26,842 nucleotides of DNA from Raffaelea ambrosiae (taxonomy: Eukaryota > Ascomycota > Sordariomycetes > Ophiostomatales > Ophiostomataceae), in contig PCDI01000005.1 in NCBI GenBank assembly GCA_002778195.1, positions 3,499,286-3,526,127 on the forward strand, given 5' to 3'. Of this stretch, positions 11,099 through 22,064 are shown piece after piece (position 1 is the stretch's first letter; every line of letters begins with the position of its first letter). A program made the translations under genes and the position numbers. Below the pieces are notes generated by a model. The model worked only from the letters and a program-made list of their open reading frames with translations. It had not been told where the DNA came from and searched no databases.

Positions 11099-14000
11099 GA
11101 CTAGCTAGACTGGAAAGAGGGGCGCTCCATTTAGGCGCGTTGCGACGTCGCTGGATGCGGTAACAAGGACTAACCGTCCTGGGCAAGGTCAAGCCACACC
11201 ACGCCTGCAGCGGGCACAGAAGGCGGGCAGCTGGGACCACAAAACCACAAAAACCAGCACATGCTTTCCCCAAAACACCGACCCGCTGCTGCCCTAAGAA
11301 AAACATAGGCCGCTGTTTCGGGCCACTTTGGGGCAACAGGGAAATAACACACGGTATGAGACACTCAAAATACTCGCACTTACACCGCCCCAAAAAAGTT
11401 CCGTAAATAGCTATTTCTGCGGGAACACTGCCCACTCACTCGCCCTGCTCAGGTGTGCTGTCGTCTTCTATTCCGGGCAGCGGAGACACTTGGCTCTCTC
11501 CTGCGCCGTGCGGTATACTTGCGCAAGAAAGACCTTGTCGGGATACATGAGACGTGCTCCGGTAGAAACAATCGAAGTGCATTGTGAAAAGCCCACAGCA
11601 AACCCACTCCGGGTGTTCTGGAAATAGCTGCAGATACCGTCCGTTGTCATGGCATGGTATCTTGAGAAAATGCCGCTTTTCTCGGCCGTTCCACTTTGCA
11701 TGTCGTCAGTTGCACGGATATTGTATTCCAGTGTTAACTAACTGTCTGTTTTATTTCCATTCGTAAGATACTGGCTTGCCATTTTACCTGTTTTATTCGA
11801 CCTGGATTATTTATTTTTCTTTTGGCTTGGCATGGCTCGTTCTACTTATTTTATTTTCCGTTCACCATAGTGGATAGCACCGACACCGTGGCGTGGTTGC
11901 GCCTGCTGTTTCTGTCCATGCTTGGTGCCCACCGGACCGGAAAAGAAGGAAAGAACGCGCCTGTCTGTCCTGGTCTGTCTGGCGTCTTGATCAACACCAC
12001 CGTTGCACTAAAGCGAACCGTCTTGTTTTTCCCTAACGCAGGGCGCTAGCGCCGTCAAACGGTTGTGCAGCTTGCGCCGAATTGGATTGGCCCCAAATGG
12101 GTCAAGACGAGAAGAAGATTGGCCAAATTTGAGCAAAAACCAAGCACAAACACTGGGCAGGCGAAAACCTGCCAATGAGAATGGGCAATATTAATGCGGC
12201 CACCGTCCGGAAAGACAAAAAAAAAAAACCCCATCTTAGTAGGAAGTACGATTCTATGTAAGTTACAAAGTGGATAGCTACGGGGCCTAAAGGCAAAATC
12301 GACAAAGCCCTAGAAGACCTAAAAGACCTATCAGCAGGGAAAGCTAGCAGTCCACAGCGGACATGCTCGGGAAAGCTTCTTGACAGCAGAGAACCTCCAC
12401 TTCGCTGCTCGTTCGGGATATCACCGCTGCATCTGGTCAACCGCATCTGCGTACATGATGCTGTCTTCCATTCTTAGTAACGTGTCTCCATCATTTTCTG
12501 CGTCTCAGCACACAGACCAGGAAATCTTGGGGTTCTGTTGCTGCCCCCGGCTAACTAACTAGATATCACCGTACGCTCAAAAGTAGCGTCTCCGTGATAG
12601 AGCAGAACGAAACACGGTGGTAAAATAAAACGGAAAGCAGCCAGGGGTCTGTGGTTGGAGTCTCATAGGTCTCTGAGCCTTCCTGCCGATAGCTTTTGGC
12701 CTTCTCTTGTCGCCGGCCTCTCGCAAGTCCCCGACATGCTGGATCTGGGGTTTTGTTGTGCCATTGTTGGGATCCGCTAACTACACACAGTAGTCTGTCC
12801 TAATTAGTTACTGCTCGTTTACCTGTACGAGAACCATTTGTGTCTGTTTTTTTTTTCGGTTTTGCTCAGCTCTCCATTTTCTCATCTGAAAATCCGCTTT
12901 TCCATGCCGGTGATCTGCTGTAATCTCCTGGGAGACAATCTGCTTCTAATCTGTTTCGCAAAATGCACTTTTAAGATCCCAGCAGTAAGATACAACGGCA
13001 AGGTCTGGCTGTGTTGAACGCCACAGCCCTCTTTGCCGTTCCGGAAGTTTTCCGGTCTCCCACGCCCTCCGTGCTGAGGGTATTTGGTACTGTCGCATGC
13101 GCACTGTACCAGCCATACTATGTGCGAGCACATAGTATTAGACCCGGTCCTCATGATTATCGACCAGGCAAGTCTTTGCCAGGCCGTCTCACCTACCTGC
13201 ATGGAACTTGTTACCGGGGGCTTTGCGCATGTTTTCCCCATCTGCTATTCTCGGTAGCAAAAGAAGGCAACGAGAGACACAGGCAAGCAAGGCAAAAGCA
13301 CGGCAGCAAGACAGCAAGGCAGCAAAGACTTGTCCGTGTGCGAGGACAAGGAAAAGTAATAATACTCGTACAGTGGAGAGATGCTGAAAATAGCTTACAG
13401 ACCAGCGTACAATGCGCCGCAATGCAGAATACGTTCACACTCTGTTTGGCAAGAGTGACGGTTCTCTGTCCCCTTTCCCTGCCAGCTCTCCTAAAATTTG
13501 TCATGTTAAGATCTCAGAGCAAGATTCGCAATCCACACACCCCTCCCTTCCAAATAGTCCGTGGCTCATGCTTGGGAGGGTCTTCCCTGCCTGGCTTCTT
13601 CCCGGTCAGCCTATTGCTGTGTATCCTACACGGTAGAAGAGGACAGCAGCCAACCGGTCAAGACCCCCAGGCTTGCTGGAACGAAAGATTCCCTCCAGTG
13701 ACAGTGATTTGCATGGTGGCCACAAGGCGGCCACAGTAAGGCGGCCACGGGGGTTGGCCATGCAGGCAAGCCACCTTTACTACATAGTACATAGTGAGAT
13801 GCGTGCATGTGAGCATGAGGCCAGTCACGACGCAGTATCTCACAGGCCCGTCTGTATGAGCATCTTGCATGCAGAATATGCTGCAAGCGTCAATTCGTCT
13901 ACATTGGGCAGGCAGCCACGCTGGTAGACAGAGGCAGAACTGTTACATGCACACTCATACAGGGTACATCAGGCGGTTGGCAGCAGTCGGCTAGGCAGAC

Positions 14001-16299
14001 CATCTGATAACCCACCTGTTGGAGCATGCGAGTATTGTGGCGCGCAACAATGTCCAGCTATTTCTCTGGCCATCTTCTTTTTCGGGGACCATTTGACCAT
14101 ACCATTCCATTCGACCATTTGGCCATTCGACCAATCCCCCCCATAGCAGTACTTCGTATAGCAAAGTATACTAAGTGCCGGCCATCAGACAATTCCCATG
14201 TAGGGGGGTCGAGCATCCAGCATGTACATAGTAACTAGTAGCAGCACCGCCAGCACCGCCAGCACCAGGCAGGCAATCCTCATATCGGCCGAACCCATTT
14301 CCCTACCCTGGGGCCATTTCCCAGAAACTTCAAACGGACTAAAAACGTGCTGCAACCCTAGGAGCATTCTATGTATAGCAAAAATGGAGATGGAGGGCAC
14401 CTCTTCGTCTTTCGTGCGGCCCCTAGCCGGCACAAAAAAAAACACACCACCCGGGCATCGTGGTGTGCAGCCACCTGGAATAACGAGGCAAATTGTCAGA
14501 AAGACGCTACTGCGGCGGATCGCCGCTAAGGCGGAGAGCGCCAGAACCATTTCGAGTACAATACATTCGGTGGTAGTACGGCGTTAGGCCACTCTGTTGG
14601 ACTCCCTAGTTTGCAAGTGGCCCACTGTGGCTGAGGAACCGTTTTGTGGGAGACGGAAAGTACCAAATAAGACGGGGCTTGCAGGCATATGATTGGTGAC
14701 AGAAACGGCCCCAAAGCTCTCCAAAGCCCCCCCCCTCTCTCCCCAAATCACCCCAAGACACCCCCAAACACACCATGCAGGCCACCCTCGTAGACGCCCG
14801 TCGCGTCTGTTCCTCTTCCTTTGCCGCGATCCTCCCTTGCGGCCCCTTTGGGGGTGACAGGGAAAGCCCACTTTGGAGCTGGTGGCTGCCCCTCCCTTGC
14901 CGACGGCAATTTGGTGGTTCTTCGAGGACTGCTGCGATTCTGGAATGTCCATAGCAGTTTGTCCATGCTCCTACTATGAAGGTACTCGCATGTAATTACT
15001 TGGGAGTGTACAAAGTAGTTGAAAGAAAAAAAGAAAAAAACTGGAAGAACCTCTTCTCCGCCCGACGGTGTCCATCGCTCTTTCCGCGCCAAACAGGGCG
15101 ACGTCTTCAGGTTTCTGCCCGGCGAGGAAAGCAATATGTGCTAAGTCAGCTATGGGACTTAAGACGCTCTTTCCTTGCACCTTGGTGGCTCGGCTGGTCT
15201 ATTTCCGGACGAGCAAAAAAAAACAGAAGGCAAAATAAGAAAGAAAAACGACCAACAGCAAGCTCTATCTCTCTCCATTCCAAGTAAACAGCCACACGCG
15301 AACGCACACATGAAACGGACGGCAAAGCGGAAAATGTCTGCTGCGGCGCCCCCATCGACCGTTGTGCCTCATGCCCTCTCCTGGGACCTGGGCCTGGGAC
15401 GGCCGTCTGATAGGCCGTTGCAGCCACGGACGGCACGACCAGGCAAGGTGGCATTGTTGCGGAGCACAAGCGAGGAGCGAACGGGCCAGTCGCTGCGTGT
15501 TTCTCTGCTGCTCGATTTTTTTTTTGCTCTTGTGCAGTGCTGTGCTGGCAACGCTCGCTCTTGTACGAGCACTCGTACGGCTGGCCAGGACCAGGATGCC
15601 TGGCCTTTTGTGCTGTCGTCGCCATCTGCCAAAGTCCCTGTCGAGCTTGAGTCAGCAGGGACCACGCATTTTAAGATACATGTGTCTATCACACGAGGGG
15701 CCGGGGGCCGGTCTGGCTGGCTTGGACAGAAACGGGCAAGACGGCCATCCTCGAAAGAGGCAAGCCTGGGTGGTGCCGGGCCACGAGAGCCAGAGAACCT
15801 ACGAGAGCTAACAGGAAGCCACGAGAGCCACGGGACGGCCGGTGTGGACGGGGCGCCGAAGGTGGGCGAAAAAGCGCGAGAGAACAACGAGAACTCTACT
15901 CTGCTGTTTTGGGAGGGGCTTTGTTTCTGGCACGGTGGTATTAGTCCAGCCATGCATGGATCTCTCCATCTCGAGCCCCCTTCCGTGCTCTCGTCGTGAG
16001 ACGCGAGTAGCGTGGACCGGACGGACGTGCCGTCCGTCCGTCTATCGTCCGGGGCCAGTCTGTCGTCTCTGCTGTTTTTTTGTTGTTTTTGGCCCTGTTG
16101 GTTCTGCAGCCCGGTTGGTTCTGCAGCCCTTCACGAGTCTGCCTGCCGGCCATATTGTCTGTCTGGTCTGTCTAACCTGCCCAGCCTGCCTGGCCTGCCT
16201 GGCCTCTCTAGGCTGCCAGTCTGGCCTGCAGTCTCTCTGGTACTTTTAGACCACCACCAGCCAGGCCCTTCAAGAACCAATGGCCGACTTCCATGTGAA
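11099..16299. other. Gene-poor region upstream of the promoter block
   Basis: There is mixed-sequence DNA with short direct repeats (CAGCACCGC near 14,242-14,266; GACCATT words near 14,086-14,135), a small palindrome at 13,115-13,138 and several dispersed words. The longest ATG-initiated frame is 15,310-15,999 (229 codons). It is overlapped by a long frame on the other strand, runs through a T tract and shows no domain, so it is not called a gene. Confidence 0.5.
13115..13138. repeat. Perfect 10-bp inverted repeat with a 4-bp loop
   Basis: Arms 13,115-13,124 and 13,129-13,138 are exact reverse complements around CGAG. Each arm contains a one-mismatch form of the TACTATGTA word found elsewhere in the window. 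Confidence 0.9.
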
Positions 16300-17851
16300 C
16301 CGCATTGCATGCTCTGCCAATTTCTGCGCATCCCCGGCTGCTTCTGGCTTGGCCCGTCTTGACTGGCTGTGAGCTCTGCGAATTCTGCGAGTCTGAGCCC
16401 GAGTCTGCGAGTTCTCTCCGCTTGGCTGCTTTCATACGATGTTCTGTTTCTCCGGTTTGTCTCCCCGGTTTCTCTCTCCGGTTTCTCTCTGTTTCCCTCT
16501 CTGCAACTACGATCTCTCTCTTGCTCTCTCGCTTAGCCACACCCCTCTGCCTGTTTCTTGCTCTCTCCGCCCCCCAAACCCACACACCCTTCTTCTTCGT
16601 CCCTCCCCTTGTAGGACCGTTGGCGATGCCAACCCAAACAGCCTTAGCCTCCCGCCCCCCTGTCGTTTCTTCTCTGGATCAGCACACACCCCCCTACACC
16701 CCTCCCCCTCTCACCCTTCCTTACTCTTTACACACCCATAGGCACACCCTCTGCGCTCTGGTACCTGCCACACTGTAGCCAACTCGTAGCAGCCCACACC
16801 ACCCTCTCCTCGTCTGTCCTCGCTGCCGCGCTGTGTCTGTCCTTTCTCGGTCTTCTCTTGCAGCCCACTAACATGCATGTTCCTGGCTCCATCCACAACA
16901 ACCCTGCGAGTACTCACACTCCTCCCTTTCCCCCAGAACCACGGAAATGCCAAACACCACTGCTATGTACGTACATGTATCTCACTCTGGGCTCTGCTGC
17001 TCCTAGCGGTACTTCCTCAGATGTACCTTTCTGCTGTCCGCTCGTCTGTGTCTGACTACCATGTCTTTTAGGCACACTGTACTGCTCTGGCCCGACTTAC
17101 ACCTTGTCCGGCACCTCTCGTTGCCTGGCTTGTTTTGCCCGTAGCAATACCACCCAACTACCATGTCTTCTTTTCTTTTTTTTTCTTTTCTTTTTCTGCT
17201 ACTGCTCTGTTGCTGGTCCCAGTCTAGGGCCTACTCTGAGGCCAGACCCGCTCCTGTCTTTTTGTCTCCCCACCGTTATATACAAGCCAACTAACACGCC
17301 TTGTTCCTCTTCTCGTCCTCTCTGCATGCCAAAGTCTTTCGTCTCTTCCCTCTCCTTCTTCTTCTCGCATCGCACTCTTCCAGTACATCGCTGTTACTTC
17401 TCCCGACGAGCATACTTGCACTGCATATCCTACCTCTCCCATTTCCATCTGCCACAGACCCCAAAGAGGGAACGTCGTGTTGGTCCCGTACCTGGGTCTG
17501 GTTCCACTTGTACTGCCGCCTTCTTCCAGAAAAAGTTGATAGCCATCCATGCCTCCCCCCTTCGTGGTCACCAACTGAGGCTGAGGACTTCACAGCTTTC
17601 GATCCCAAGAGCCAAAGATAGTTCTGTTTTTTTTTTTTTTTTTGGACCACCTCTCGTCCTCGCATACTTTTAAACACCCACCCCCTTCCAGTCTTCTCCA
17701 TCTTTTTCTTCCCTACCCTGCAACAGCTCATTACCTATTTCACTACTCATCCCCCTTCTTCATCTACTCAGCCCACTTTCACACTTAAACCTTGTTCGAC
17801 TATTCATCTTCCTCTCTTCCTCTCGTGGTCTCTCGCGTCTTGTGGAGTCCA

Positions 17852-17866
17852 CATATAAGTATAAGT
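17852..17866 (+). promoter_or_regulatory. Candidate TATA-like core promoter element
   Basis: Two tandem TATAAG words at 17854 and 17860 sit about 90 bases before the predicted leader-intron donor, in G-poor pyrimidine-rich DNA. This position would give a leader of several hundred bases. Many fungal genes lack TATA boxes and transcription could begin further upstream, so this is only a candidate. Confidence 0.25.
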
Positions 17867-17956
17867 TCCATCTTCGCTGCCACCGAGATCGACAAACAAG
17901 ATCGATCTTTCCAGCTCTCCATCGACGCTTTTCCCATACCTACACCTCCTCACAAA

Positions 17957-18083
17957 GTAAGTAAAGAAACATTCCCATAAAGCAACGCCAAACGCGTGGT
18001 GGCATGCATACTCAAAGCCTCTCATGCTCTGTTTGAGATTTGTTTACCTGTGTTTGCTGTCACATATTTTCTTTTCCCAATAG
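17957..18083 (+). other. Probable 5' UTR intron
   Basis: A perfect donor GTAAGT at 17957 is followed by a polypyrimidine tract and acceptor CCAATAG ending at 18083 (127 bp). The only two ATGs I find between about 17,552 and 18,482 (at 18004 and 18024) both fall inside this interval. Removing it gives an ATG-free leader. Branch point not clear. Inferred from sequence only. Confidence 0.5.
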
Positions 18084-18119
18084 CCACTATAAAGACTTAT
18101 CCCAGCCAAGCACACGCAC

Positions 18120-18146
18120 CACACACACACACACACACACACACAC
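18120..18146. repeat. (CA)n microsatellite in the leader
   Basis: About 13 uninterrupted CA units lie in the predicted 5' UTR, after the leader-intron acceptor. The tract is likely to vary in length between strains, which would alter leader length without introducing ATGs. Confidence 0.9.
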
Positions 18147-18482
18147 GCATACATATATAATACCCTCCCCCCCCTCCTCTTGACCCCTTCCACCCTCATC
18201 ACCCACCCACACTTCTTCAAAGTCTCTCGCACCCTCCACCCAAAACAACTGCTTACAGAGTTCCGAATCCAGGACTTCTATCATTGTCCAGCATCAACCA
18301 ACCAAAGACATCTCGCCGCTTTCGCAAACCATTATCGCTTATCCCCCTTTCGCCAAGTACCGGTCCGGCATTGAGTCACTCAGCCATCACGAGCATCAGC
18401 AAAAACAAGAACTGTCGCGCACAGTTTTGTAGTGCCAGGCGTATCGGGTGCTCGACAAAACAATTACAGCAGTCACCGTTGG

Positions 18483-18497
18483 ATGCAGCAAGTATGA
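18483..18497 (+). promoter_or_regulatory. Four-codon uORF overlapping the main start codon
   Basis: ATG CAG CAA GTA TGA encodes M-Q-Q-V. The TGA at 18495-18497 overlaps the main ATG at 18494-18496 in an ATGA arrangement. It is the first ATG in the predicted leader. A scanning ribosome would either initiate here and need to reinitiate at the overlapping start, or skip it by leaky scanning. The main ATG has A at -3; the uORF ATG has T at -3 (a weaker context), which favours leaky scanning. A translational brake on the transcription factor is an inference. Confidence 0.5.
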
Positions 18498-19846
18498 GGT
18501 ACGTGTGCATTGTTTTGTTTTCTTTTTCTCTCTCATCCTCCACTGCTCATACTCACCTCTTGACTCGCGTGTAGTGCTGTAGCCACAATTCAATTCGATC
18601 CCGTGTTCGGAATGGGCAGCAGATCAAGTTATTCTACCTGGCCTGGTATGTCTTACCCGGAGGCGACGGAGACGAAATATAGCGGCAATTCCGGCTTTCA
18701 AGGCAGGCTGACAAGTTATTCAGTTATTGAATCAAACTCGACGCTCCTGGGTCACGATATTCCATCCTACGGCTCAGACACTAGCCTTTCGCCTCCGGCA
18801 GCCTCCCGGTCCATTACAGCCAGTCCTCCCCGCCACGGACTCGCCCTCACACCACAACAGCGCGAAATCAAACGTCAGCGTGACCAAGCCCGCCGCGAAG
18901 TAAAGGCTTCGCGCAGACGAGCTGAGAGCGGCGCCGGTCTTCCCGGTACCTCATCTCTACCGATTACTGGTCCTGGCAGCACCAGCTCTAGCGCCACGAC
19001 CGGTTCGATCACTGCACCCGTGACAGCATCTTCTTCGCCGCCCACGTACATGCAGTCCCCCCCTGTTAGCATGGCAGACATGTCTTCCGGTCCCGGCAGT
19101 CTCCCAGTGGTCTACACTACGAGCTCGGCTCCCCAGATTTCTCTCTTGGCAGAGCCGGTGACGACAGGGAGTTCCGCAGCTACCAGCATGGCTCCGTCTC
19201 CATACATGTCAGCTACTGCTGCCTACTCTCCGCCAATGCACGACCACGGCAACGGCGGCGTGTTCTCTTCTTCGTACCAGCAGCCGTACCTCTCCGAGTA
19301 CACCAACGGTGGCTATACAACTGCACCACCTCCACTTTCGACGCAGTACAGGTATGGGCTTCTTTCCCCTGCAAATATGTGTATAATGCATCTCACTAAC
19401 TGGAAATTTCCTGCTCCAGCCGAGGATCAATTCAGGAGCAATCCAATTTGATGTACCACATGCCCCAGCAGCTTCCACCTCCAACCTCAACTTTGATCGG
19501 ACCCGGGTCGGTACAGTCTACCGGCCCACAGGCGCAACTTCCCCACCCGCACGTTGGTCACCACCATGGGACGCCTCACGGCCGTCACGACTCGGTGGTT
19601 TCTGCTGGTGGCCAGGGCCCCTCGGGTGTGCGCGTTGTGCAGAGCCGGCCGAAGCCGCAATGCTGGGAACACGGCTGCAACGGGCGGCAATTCTCGACTT
19701 TCAGCAACCTTCTGCGTCACCAGCGGGAGAAGTCAGGACAGGCAGCCAAGGCAGTGTGCCCCAACTGCGGTGCCGAGTTCACACGAACAACTGCACGGAA
19801 CGGTCACCTGCAGCATGACAAGTGCAAGCAGCGGCGAAATGCTTGA
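18494..19846 (+). CDS. Con7-like C2H2 zinc-finger transcription factor
   Basis: Predicted nuclear DNA-binding regulator, built as join(18494..18498, 18575..19351, 19420..19846), 402 residues. It begins MSAVATIQFDPVF. Residues 93-117 form a basic stretch (LTPQQREIKRQRDQARRE, then RRR) that could serve as a nuclear localisation signal. The middle is Ser/Thr/Pro-rich low complexity, and residues 301-318 are His-rich. The zinc-finger block sits at the extreme C-terminus: C342-X4-C347-X13-H361, then C374-X2-C377-X12-H390-X2-H393 with C396 nearby. This C-terminal block (CWEHGCNGRQFSTFSNLLRH) matches what I remember of Con7, which controls conidial and infection-structure genes in other ascomycetes; that is recall, not a search. 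Both introns have GT...AG ends and join frames exactly. ATG 18494 was chosen because the exon upstream has no earlier in-frame ATG and splicing opens the long frame. M15 at 18612 is the alternative start. No other convincing gene lies in the window. The coding exon structure is firm; the Con7 name is likely but unproven. Confidence 0.88.
18499..18574 (+). other. Intron 1 of the coding region, just after the start codon
   Basis: A 76-bp intron with donor GTACGT, a pyrimidine-rich interior and acceptor GTGTAG. It splits codon 2 (AG|T, Ser), leaving only five coding bases in the first coding exon. Unspliced, the frame meets a stop at 18572-18574, so removal is required for ATG 18494 to open the long frame. 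Start M15 downstream would make the intron a 5' UTR intron instead. Confidence 0.75.
19352..19419 (+). other. Intron 2 of the coding region
   Basis: A 68-bp intron with donor GTATGG, a branch-site match CTCACTAAC about 20 bases before the acceptor, and acceptor CTCCAG. It splits a Ser codon (AG|C, residue 261). Splicing joins the N-terminal frame to the zinc-finger frame. Without it the first frame ends at 19451, before the fingers. Confidence 0.92.
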
Positions 19847-20450
19847 AGCACATCTTCTTGGCTTTCTCGAACGCATTATCTTATTTTACGACGACAGGAT
19901 TTTATAAAGACAAAAGACAAGAAAGTGGAATAAAGCGAAAAGCCGCCAAAAAAGTACCAAAAAAACTTGACGAAAACAGATATATACACAACATTCTTTG
20001 CATTGGGTCTGCTTTGGATAACGGGGTTTTACAAGGAACGGTTGGTTATGGTTATATGGGGTCTCGGGTTGAAAAGAGGGGGAAGACTTGTTCCCCCTTA
20101 TTCCACTTTATAACGATATTTTACGACTCGAGGCTTTTTTTTGGGATATGTTACGTTTCTGTGTTGTTTTGTTTTTGAACTATTTTTCTGACTGTTGATA
20201 TTTTGGGCCTTGAGCTTCCTTTGGGTGGATTTTTTGGGGGGTTTTTTTTTCGGATTTTCGGTTCTATTTTTCAACATTGTTCTGTTCTTCTCTTCTTTTG
20301 ACTGGCAGGTCCAACACTTTTACAACAACCTTTTTTTGTGTTTACAGTTTTTCTTTTTTTTCTTTTTCATCTCCTACCTCACTTCCTCTTTTCTTTCTCT
20401 TCCAATTCTTCTTTACTTACTGTGACTGAAGCCCGAGCACACGCTTTATT
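19847..20450 (+). other. 3' UTR and T-rich downstream flank
   Basis: There is no supported gene here. The + strand changes from A-rich (about 19,900-19,980) to strongly T-rich (20,100-20,420), with many TTTT runs. Long frames in this stretch are Phe/Leu-rich translations of the T tracts. Confidence 0.5.
19929..19934 (+). terminator. Candidate poly(A) signal AATAAA
   Basis: A canonical AATAAA lies 83 bases after the stop codon of the zinc-finger gene, in AT-rich DNA. Fungal polyadenylation signals are loose, and the T-rich DNA downstream offers other sites. Confidence 0.4.
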
Positions 20451-21949
20451 GGGCGCGATATCCCCCCAAATGCTTGAATTTCTATTTTTTGCTTTGTTGC
20501 GTCGCTTTTACTCTGTTCTGATCATTTGCCCTTCTTACTCTTACTTCGGTATCCTTGGCTTTAGAATTGGTACAAACTCAGGTTCCTTCGCATTTACTCT
20601 GGATTGGATCAGGTGGGCTTGTCTTGGACAAAGGCATTGGACGGACAAGGACACAACATAGTGCAAATAGGACAGATTAAATGACAAGGCGACTGATACT
20701 TCATCTTAGGGGCCTAGCAAGCAGGTCTAGTTTTCTTTCTTTTTGTGACATTGAAGTCATGTAGCTAAGTGACTACACGGTAAGATAGGTCGTTTACCAG
20801 GCTTACAAGCGAGCTGTCATCCCTAGTGGCAAGACCTGCCGACTGACTTGAAACGTCGTTTTTGGCTGCTGCTCGCGGATACACGGATGTAAACAAGCGG
20901 ATGTATGTATGGGTCCTTGTGAACGGGATACAATGACACTGGGGCGACAGAATTGACAGGCATGGCGGTCCATATGGATGGCTCTCGGATGGGCCAAGAT
21001 CATGATTTTTGAAGCGGGTTGTTTGTAGGAAATAAGATATGTCCTGCATGTAAACTTGACGATAGCTCGTGCAAGTGGAAAAAGAAGAAAGATAGGTGAA
21101 AATCCGCCACAAGTGCCGGGGGCAAGGGGCCGTCTGAAATCACCAGTCGGTCAAACCAAAGGGGAAAAGAAAAAAAAAATTTCCCCGGGTGTCCAAGAGG
21201 GTATCTCAAGATACGACAAAGCTGTCAGAAATGAGATTTGGGATCTCCGGCCAAGTATGCTTGGCGGAGTCGCCAGAGGATCCCCTGTTGCCTGGCGATC
21301 GTTGGGCCCCGTCTTTAGCGCAAGAGCCGGACAGGTTGACAACTGACGGGCTGTTTGAAAGGTCGAGTTTGAGCTGTTGACACTGCACGATACGGGCATG
21401 TTGTCTGCATGCTTGCCCTGCATATGCAGGCATACTAGTTGGTAGTCAGAGGCCGCATTGAGAGATTGGACAATACATACTATGTAGTAGAAGAGATGCA
21501 GAACGCCGACAGGCAAGACACTAAAGTGAGACAACAAACATACCGTACCCGCCCGCAGGACCCTGAAGTCTCTTCTGTGGTCACAATGGCGATTGTCTTC
21601 GGCTAGAAAGTACCGCTTTCTTTCTTTGCTTTCTTCTCTTTTTTCCCTTTTTTCCCTTTTTCTCCCCCTATCTGGTTTCGAGGCTTTCTTTTCTTTTCTT
21701 TTTCTGGCTTTTCTTTTTCTTTTCTTTTCTTCCCCCAAGCTTTCTTTGCTCGTACGCCCTGTACTATCGAGTCCCTTGTTTGTTTTGTTTCATCTGGGGA
21801 CCTTTGTCGCTCTTCCACATGTGCGATGATCTTTTGCCCGCCTGCTTCTCTTGGGTGCTGCGCCTGGTTGGTGGTATCTGAACCCTCTTGCAGTAAAGAT
21901 CAGCGCATGCTTAGCCGCACGCCCCTCTGCAACCGTGCACCCCACCTTT

Positions 21950-21973
21950 GGGGACCTTGGGGACCTTGGGGAC
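21950..21973. repeat. GGGGACCTT tandem repeat
   Basis: Nearly three copies of a 9-bp unit, starting at 21,950, 21,959 and 21,968. Confidence 0.95.
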
Positions 21974-22036
21974 AGGTACTTGAGCTGGAGTACCAGTTTA
22001 ATGTCTGCTTGTGCCTGCTCCCATGTTTCTGTGGCC

Positions 22037-22064
22037 TGGCCCTGTGGCCCTGTGGCCCTGTGGC
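22037..22064. repeat. TGGCCCTG tandem repeat
   Basis: Three and a half perfect copies of an 8-bp unit, about 65 bp after the GGGGACCTT array. Confidence 0.95.

Larger units (their letters stand above)
16300..18493 (+). promoter_or_regulatory. Pyrimidine-rich promoter and leader region of the zinc-finger gene
   Basis: The + strand is markedly rich in C and T, with stretches almost free of G at about 17,640-17,820 and 18,160-18,420 (for example two G in the 60 bases from 17,701). CT-rich DNA ahead of the start is common in filamentous-fungal promoters and leaders. Apart from the uORF, no ATG occurs from about 17,552 to the start except in the predicted leader intron. The long frames seen here are low-complexity Leu/Ser/Pro/Phe translations of CT-rich DNA and are not treated as genes. 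Confidence 0.55.

Noticed and set aside
13011..13739. 242-codon frame on the + strand
   Set aside because: It does not begin with ATG, no motif was recognised, and it includes a TACTCGTA word typical of the gene-free DNA here.
15310..15999. ATG-initiated 229-codon frame, + strand
   Set aside because: It is locally GC-rich DNA with a long overlapping frame on the opposite strand. The product contains a Phe run from a T tract and shows no recognisable domain. Transcript evidence would be needed.
17104..17673. 189-codon frame upstream of the zinc-finger gene
   Set aside because: It has no ATG at its start, and the product mirrors the CT-rich promoter DNA (Phe, Leu, Ser, Pro runs).
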